Shown here in pieces: positions 51,591 to 55,960 of a stretch of 55,960 nt of DNA. The notes below the pieces were generated by a model, which saw nothing but the letters and a program-made list of their open reading frames with translations, did no database searches and was not told the DNA's origin. Position numbers and translations under genes: made by a program. The stretch is taken from the NCBI GenBank assembly GCA_947168585.1, contig CAMVMK010000010.1, positions 1 through 55,960 on the forward strand. The letters are read 5' to 3'. How positions within the stretch are numbered: position 1 is the stretch's first letter; each line of letters opens with the position of its first letter. The stretch is from an uncultured Fretibacterium sp. (GTDB lineage: Bacteria; Synergistota; Synergistia; Synergistales; Aminobacteriaceae).

Positions 51591-52606
51591 TGTGCCGAAG
51601 TTCCCCGCCAAAGTCTTCTTTCAATTAAAGATTGAAATTCAGTAACGTCATTTTGAGGAGATAAATTTTCAATTTGATTTTTCCAGAAACTCATTTTGAA
51701 ATCTACATCATCGACAGCACTCACGATAAAAGCCTCAGGAGTTCCGGGCAGAACAGGCGATCCGAATTCTTTGCGCCCGTGATGAGAAATTATTATGTGA
51801 GCGATAGCAAGTTTTATATTTTCGCTGAGATTTTCGAGCTGTGCGAATTTCATGAACATTCCGTAGCCCAAGAAAATATGTTCGATAACGTTTCCGGCAA
51901 CATTTACAGACGGAGCAGGCGAGGGATTATAGGCTTCAATTTTTCCGATGTCGTGCAATAAAGCCCCCGCAACTAAAATATCCATGTTCACGGGATTTTT
52001 GAAATCGTCATAATGTTTGGCCAAGTCTTTTGCTCCGATAGCAACAGAAACAGAATGTTCAAGAAGTCCGCCCGAATAAGCGTGATGAAGAAGAACGGCG
52101 GCAGGCCAAGTGCTGTATTTTTCCCAGAGATTATGTTTGAAGAAAACCGCGTTAAGAAAATTTTTAATTTCTTCGTTTGAAATTTCAGCGATTAAATTCT
52201 TAAAAGTCTGCTCTAAAAATTCCTGGCTTAACGGAGAACGTTTCGTGTAATTTTTCGGCGGATATTTATTCTGGTCTAAAATATAAATCTCATTGAAATT
52301 ATATTGAAGCTGATCCCTAAAATCTCCGATATGTCCGACTATGCCGACTGTCATACCTTCGAGCTTAAAGCCGCAGTTCTCAGGGTCAATCATAAATTTG
52401 TCGCCGCCTTGAGTGTTATACCAGCTTGAATTTCCCCAAGCTTTGCCCTCTAAATCGCCGGACTGATCGCCGATACCTATATCCCAAAACATATTTCCGT
52501 TTCTATCGGTGCGGGTTGAGAGCCTCGTTATCATTCCGACGGTCTGAAAATCAAAATTTTTGGGAAGCTGCTTAACTGATTTAATATTCATTGAAATTTG
52601 TTTCAT
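51587..52606 (-). CDS. OB-fold/HD-domain nuclease, YhaM-like
   Basis: This 339-residue cytoplasmic protein has an N-terminal OB fold (about 18-110: VGMITRLSTRTDRNGNMFWD) and an HD domain (about 170-300: HHAYSGGLLEHSVSVA, ALLHDIGKIEAY with the HD pair, HIFLGYGMFM and IIISHHGRKEFGS). The layout matches the YhaM/CBF1 3'-5' exoribonuclease family, which is metal-dependent. It has a regular length and intact HD motif. It is first in a pair with the pseudouridine synthase, so both may act on RNA. It is divergent from dcd with 94 bases between starts. Confidence 0.9.
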   Translation of the reverse strand: MKQISMNIKSVKQLPKNFDFQTVGMITRLSTRTDRNGNMFWDIGIGDQSGDLEGKAWGNSSWYNTQGGDKFMIDPENCGFKLEGMTVGIVGHIGDFRDQLQYNFNEIYILDQNKYPPKNYTKRSPLSQEFLEQTFKNLIAEISNEEIKNFLNAVFFKHNLWEKYSTWPAAVLLHHAYSGGLLEHSVSVAIGAKDLAKHYDDFKNPVNMDILVAGALLHDIGKIEAYNPSPAPSVNVAGNVIEHIFLGYGMFMKFAQLENLSENIKLAIAHIIISHHGRKEFGSPVLPGTPEAFIVSAVDDVDFKMSFWKNQIENLSPQNDVTEFQSLIERRLWRGTSAQ

Positions 52607-52700
52607 GAAGTTTAATCTTGCCCTCTTTAACGTGAAATTTTTAATTTTGTTGCTATTATATCAGCGCGAAAATTTTGAATTAAAAAGGAGAAAAATTATC

Positions 52701-53234
52701 TTGATTCTTTCAGGTCTCGAAATTAAAAAACATATAGGCCGCGAAATTTTAATCGAGCCTTTTGATCCGGCACGCTTAAATCCGAACAGTTATAATCTTT
52801 CGCTGCATAACGAGTTATTAATTTATACGGAAAAAATTTTAGACATGAAAAAAGCTAACGAAACTCAAAAAATTTTAATTCCTCCAGAAGGTTTAATCTT
52901 AGAGCCGGGAAAATTATATCTTGGCCGTACGGAAGAATATACTAAAACTGAAGGATTTATTCCTATGCTCGAAGGACGTTCGTCAATAGGCAGGCTGGGA
53001 ATTTGTATTCACGTTACTGCGGGCTTCGGTGATGTCGGCTTTGCGGGCTACTGGACTCTTGAATTATTTTGCGTTCAGCCCGTCAGAATTTACGCAGGAG
53101 TTCAGATCGCTCAAATTTACTATCACAATATCAGCGAGCCTTACGAAAATTACACGCGCGGAAAATATCAAAATAATAAAGGTATTCAAGCAAGTATGCT
53201 CTATAAAGAATTAGGAGTGAGGAGTGAGGAGTGA
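52701..53234 (+). CDS. dcd: dCTP deaminase (or dCTP deaminase/dUTPase)
   Basis: This enzyme converts dCTP to dUTP for thymidylate synthesis. The TTG at 52701 is chosen: AAAAAGGAG lies 10 bases upstream and the protein then starts MILSGLEIKKHIG, as in the family; a longer frame to 52560 is not conserved. Motifs are RLNPNSYNLSLHNELL, PGKLYLGRTEEYT, the core LEGRSSIGRLGICIHVTAG with FGDVGFAGYWTLEL, and YAGVQIAQIYYH. Length 177. The last residues (ELGVRSEE) come from the heptad repeat at 53213, which also gives the stop. Whether it is also a dUTPase cannot be told by eye. Confidence 0.93.
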   Translation: MILSGLEIKKHIGREILIEPFDPARLNPNSYNLSLHNELLIYTEKILDMKKANETQKILIPPEGLILEPGKLYLGRTEEYTKTEGFIPMLEGRSSIGRLGICIHVTAGFGDVGFAGYWTLELFCVQPVRIYAGVQIAQIYYHNISEPYENYTRGKYQNNKGIQASMLYKELGVRSEE

Positions 53235-53290
53235 GTTTTTCACGCGCTTAGTTAGTAATAAAAATAAAAGACAGTGAGGAGTTAAAAAAG
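53213..53290. repeat. Heptad repeat plus TCACGCGCTTAGTT module, copy 6
   Basis: TTAGGAG, TGAGGAG, TGAGGAG, TGAG, then TTTTTCACGCGCTTAGTT, A, GTAATAAAAATAAAA, then ACAGTGAGGAGTT. It covers the end of dcd and most of the dcd-nadK gap, and the last GGAG may serve as the nadK ribosome site. Confidence 0.8.
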
Positions 53291-53292
53291 TT

Positions 53293-54171
53293 ATGAAAGA
53301 GTTAGGAATGATTATAAATTTACGCAAGCCCGAAGCCGTGAACATGGCGAAAAAATTGCTTCAATGGGGCAATGATAACGGCTGTAAATTTCTTCTGCCT
53401 CATCAGGAAGCAAGCGCATTAACTACTGCAGGACTTAGCGATGAAGAATGGCTTAAGACCGTGAAAATTGCTATTGTGATCGGAGGCGACGGGACTTTTT
53501 TACGTGCCGCGCGTTACGTAATGGGAACGGAAATAATTTTACACGGCGTTAATTTAGGGCATTTAGGATTTTTAGCTATGAGCAGACCCGAAGAAATTGA
53601 ACAGGATCTGAAAAACATTATTGAAGATAATTTTGAAATTTTAGAGCGGCGTGTCTTAAAGTGTCTCGTTTTCCGTGATGATTTAACTTCGCCTCTTCAT
53701 AAAATTTATGCGCTTAACGATATAGTTTTAAGCTCAAATTCTATAGCGAGGCTTTTGCAGATTGAAATTGATTTTAACGAAAAATTTTTCTGCGTTCTTC
53801 CGACTGACGGCGTTATAGTTTCAACTCCTACAGGCTCAACGGCTTATGCTCTTTCAGCAGGAGGCCCGATAATTCCGCCTCATATGGACGCTCTTTTATT
53901 AGCTCCTCTTTGCGCTCATACTTTATACTCGAGGCCGTTAATGGGTTCGGAAAACGACACTATAAATTTAATTCCTCGCGGTGCTTCACGGGATTTAATG
54001 CTGACTCAAGACGGGCAGTTAGCTTACGAAATTTTTCCGGGCGATAAAATAGACGTGAGACTTTCGCGGACTAAAAAAATTCGTACGGTGAATTTACCGG
54101 GACGGGATTTTTTAGACGTAGTTAGAGAAAAACTTGGCTGGGGATTAAAAGCCGCAATGGCTTCTAATTAG
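53293..54171 (+). CDS. nadK: NAD kinase
   Basis: This enzyme phosphorylates NAD to NADP with ATP or polyphosphate. GGDGTFLRAARY (64-75) is the phosphate-binding core. HGVNLGHLGFLA, NDIVLSS, the second motif TDGVIVSTPTGSTAYALSAG and PIIPPHMDALLLAPLCAHTL are all conserved, then DGQLAYEI. Length 292 is normal. ATG 53293 is preceded by GTGAGGAGTT from the repeat, about 12 bases away. It is 10 bases before recN, as often seen in bacterial genomes. Confidence 0.96.
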   Translation: MKELGMIINLRKPEAVNMAKKLLQWGNDNGCKFLLPHQEASALTTAGLSDEEWLKTVKIAIVIGGDGTFLRAARYVMGTEIILHGVNLGHLGFLAMSRPEEIEQDLKNIIEDNFEILERRVLKCLVFRDDLTSPLHKIYALNDIVLSSNSIARLLQIEIDFNEKFFCVLPTDGVIVSTPTGSTAYALSAGGPIIPPHMDALLLAPLCAHTLYSRPLMGSENDTINLIPRGASRDLMLTQDGQLAYEIFPGDKIDVRLSRTKKIRTVNLPGRDFLDVVREKLGWGLKAAMASN

Positions 54172-54181
54172 GAAGTTAATA

Positions 54182-55768
54182 ATGTTAGAGAAAATTTTTA
54201 TAAAAAATATCGGCGGCATTAAAGAAGCTGACTTAAATTTTACCGGCGGCCTTAACGTCATCACGGGCGAATCGGGAGCAGGAAAATCAAGCGTAGTCCG
54301 GGCTATCGAATTATTAACGGGCTCGAGGGGCGGAGTGAAATTTATTCGTGTCGGAGAAACTCACGGAAGCGTTGAAGCAAAATTTACTGACGCTTTAATT
54401 TCACGCGAAATAAATCAAAACGGACGCTCTAAAACTAAAATTAACGGAGAAAATTTGCCTTTGAATGACTGCGCTAAAATCACAGGCTCTCTTGTACGTA
54501 TTCAAAATCAATTTGCTCAGTTAGAACTCTTAGATAAAGAAAAACAGCTTGAAATGCTTGACTCTTGTCTTGACGAAAAAATTAAAAATAAAACTTTCAA
54601 AGATTTTCAAGAAATTTACGACAAGGCCAAGAGCAGTGCTGAAGAATTACGCGCAATTAAAAAACGCCGCTCCGATATTGAAAAGCAATATTCAAACGCT
54701 AAAGAAATTTTTGAACTCGTTAAAATAGCCAAGCCCGAAGCAGGTCTTGAAATAAAATTAGAAAATTCTTTAGCTGATTTAACTCACAAAATTTCACGAA
54801 GAGAGCGCGCCAAAGAAAGTTTTGATACCCTCACCGGCGGACTTTCTGAGAACGGTTTAATCGAAAACGCTGAAACATGCTTCGAAGAACTTTACGAATT
54901 TATGAGCGATGAAGATGCTGACGAAGCTAAACGTTCATTTGAAAACTTATACGCCGTGATTAAAAATTTATCTGGGGCTTTTAATGACGAAGAAAACGAC
55001 TTAAATTCACGCGAAGAAATTGAAAAACGTCTCGGAGCTTTACGGAGATTAAAACGCCTCTGCAATATCCCGGACGAAAACGAATTATTAAATTACTGCG
55101 GAGAAATTTATAAAAATCTGCAGTGGCTCGAAGCAAGCTATAAAGATTTAGAAATTTTATCGGTTCGTTCTCTTGACGAAAAGAAAAAAGCTAATGCCCT
55201 CGCTCTGGAAATCAGACACGCAAGGCAGGAGGCCGCAAAAAATTTAGAACTTAGAGTTAATGCTTTATTAAATGAACTTGCAATGAACGGAATAAATTTC
55301 AAGATTAATTTTATAGGCTTGCAGAAATTAAAACGTAACGGTGCTGACGGTATAGAATTTATTTTGAATGACGGATCTCGTGAAGGCTCTATAGAAAAAA
55401 TTGCTTCCGGCGGTGAACTAAGCCGTTTGCTTTTAGCTTTGCAGTTATCTTTACCGCGCCAGTGGCTTCCTCCTACTATAGTCTTTGACGAAGTTGAAGC
55501 AGGGCTCGGAGGCCGTGCCGCTGTATTATCGGGAACGCAGCTAAAAAAACTCTCGAAAAACTGCCAGGTTATTTTGGTAACTCATGAGGCTTCTATAGCT
55601 GCACTCGGAGACAATCATATTTTAATTCAGAGATTAAACGGCTCGACTTTCATGAAAAATATTTCAGGCGAAGAAAGAATTAAAGAAATAGCTCGAATGT
55701 TATCAGGCTCGCCCGATATGACTGAAGCATTAGAACACGCGAAAAAATTAATTAATGAGCAGTTGTAA
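54182..55768 (+). CDS. recN: DNA repair protein RecN
   Basis: This SMC-like ATPase acts in double-strand-break repair. Walker A is GESGAGKSS (29-37), the Q-loop region IQNQFAQLELLDKEKQLEML follows, then a coiled-coil middle (about 150-360) with QWLEASYKDLEILSVRSLDE-like hinge sequence. The C-terminal half has SGGELSRLLLALQLSL, Walker B PTIVFDEVEAGLGGRAA and VILVTHEASIAALGDNHILI. Length 528 is slightly shorter than the usual 550. Notable is QFAQLELLD where RecN usually has Q(H)EHQxLLxP, a variant. Its last 17 bases overlap the opposite-strand gene at 55752. Confidence 0.96.
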   Translation: MLEKIFIKNIGGIKEADLNFTGGLNVITGESGAGKSSVVRAIELLTGSRGGVKFIRVGETHGSVEAKFTDALISREINQNGRSKTKINGENLPLNDCAKITGSLVRIQNQFAQLELLDKEKQLEMLDSCLDEKIKNKTFKDFQEIYDKAKSSAEELRAIKKRRSDIEKQYSNAKEIFELVKIAKPEAGLEIKLENSLADLTHKISRRERAKESFDTLTGGLSENGLIENAETCFEELYEFMSDEDADEAKRSFENLYAVIKNLSGAFNDEENDLNSREEIEKRLGALRRLKRLCNIPDENELLNYCGEIYKNLQWLEASYKDLEILSVRSLDEKKKANALALEIRHARQEAAKNLELRVNALLNELAMNGINFKINFIGLQKLKRNGADGIEFILNDGSREGSIEKIASGGELSRLLLALQLSLPRQWLPPTIVFDEVEAGLGGRAAVLSGTQLKKLSKNCQVILVTHEASIAALGDNHILIQRLNGSTFMKNISGEERIKEIARMLSGSPDMTEALEHAKKLINEQL

Positions 55769-55960
55769 GTTTTTCGCGGATTTCTCTGAATTTTTCAGGA
55801 ACGTCTGAGAGTTTAAGATTTTTCATAGCTTTTTCAGTTCCGGCTTCGCAGGCTGTCTCGTAATACCAGCATTTATATTCCATGACGCTTAAAACTTCCT
55901 GCAGGTCTTTAAGTTCGCGTTTAAGAAAATCTCTGCGTTTCTTAAAAATTTTCAGACGTT
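55752..55960 (-). CDS. C-terminal part of a MerR-family-like regulator (truncated by window edge)
   Basis: The minus-strand frame enters from the right edge and ends at TAA 55754-55752. It encodes about 68 residues, FLKRELKDLQEVLSVMEYKC then WYYETACEAGTEKAMKNLKL and ending EKLTTAH. The coiled coil followed by YKCWYYE.A.EAGTE is typical of the C-terminal half of MerR-type regulators with a YKCWYY motif. The DNA-binding part is outside the window. It overlaps the recN end by 17 bases in the opposite direction. Confidence 0.75.
   Translation of the reverse strand, partial: RLKIFKKRRDFLKRELKDLQEVLSVMEYKCWYYETACEAGTEKAMKNLKLSDVPEKFREIREKLTTAH

Noticed and set aside
52560-52700. Longer start for dcd, giving 224 residues
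   Set aside because: The added leader overlaps the divergent HD gene start and is not conserved. TTG 52701 has AAGGAG at good distance and the family start MILSG.

Overview
The window is a compact, AT-rich bacterial chromosome segment. It most likely comes from the phylum Synergistota, from an anaerobic, amino-acid- and peptide-using lineage. The best taxonomic clue is the C-terminus of the 1774-residue surface protein at 3303-8627: an Asn-Ala-Gly-Cys motif, a hydrophobic stretch and a basic tail, which resembles the Synergist-CTERM sorting signal. Abundant amino-acid and peptide transporters and very large Ig-repeat surface proteins fit this. The taxonomy is an inference; no rRNA is present.

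Layout. 1-437: 3' end of hisB (+). 438-831: a structured intergenic region with a minus-strand micro-ORF, SD-masking hairpin and terminators. 832-3235: a polar amino-acid ABC transporter whose binding protein looks circularly permuted. 3303-8627: giant surface protein (-). 8709-13393: branched-chain amino-acid ABC transporter (livK-livH-livMG fusion-livF, -). 13516-14466: orphan TctC-type binding protein (+). 14747-16179: lipoprotein whose signal peptide and body are split by a G8 tract (-). 16229-17302: apbE (-). 17391-20155: ROK sugar kinase plus two peptide-ABC permeases (+). 20446-20712: tRNA-Leu, tRNA-fMet and tRNA-Met (-). 20799-23827: argC-argJ-argB (+). 23872-27623: three tandem STAS plus pseudokinase-like paralogs (-). 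27686-28849: alr (+). 28933-31494: SprA-like HEAAH protein, a pseudopilin and holA (-). 31587-39830: papain-like protease with about 21 Ig-like repeats (-). 39944-48179: a long co-directional run (hypothetical, ftsE, ftsX, two EnvC-like M23 proteins, ctpA, purA, rimI, small hypothetical; -). 48329-50405: ppx/gppA and yibE/F (-). 50649-52606: RluC/D pseudouridine synthase and a YhaM-like HD/OB nuclease (-). 52701-55768: dcd, nadK, recN (+). 55752-55960: 3' end of a MerR-like regulator (-).

How genes work together. The ftsEX-envC-ctpA block is a cell-wall remodelling module in which one EnvC-like paralog keeps all M23 zinc ligands and the neighbour has lost two. argCJB makes acetylated arginine precursors. 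The transporters feed an amino-acid metabolism. Housekeeping genes (purA, dcd, nadK, recN, holA, alr) mark this as core chromosome.

Most notable non-routine signals: (i) the domain-swapped binding protein; (ii) the poly-G-split lipoprotein, a candidate contingency locus; (iii) the tandem STAS/pseudokinase triplication; (iv) a dispersed heptad repeat (GTTAGGR/GTGAGGR) in intergenic sites that supplies stop codons or C-terminal tails to several genes; (v) two homologous promoter-hairpin-tail elements near 14.49 kb and 50.46 kb whose stems differ in sequence but keep pairing; (vi) the micro-ORF region at 482-725. No CRISPR array, complete insertion sequence, rRNA or prophage was seen.
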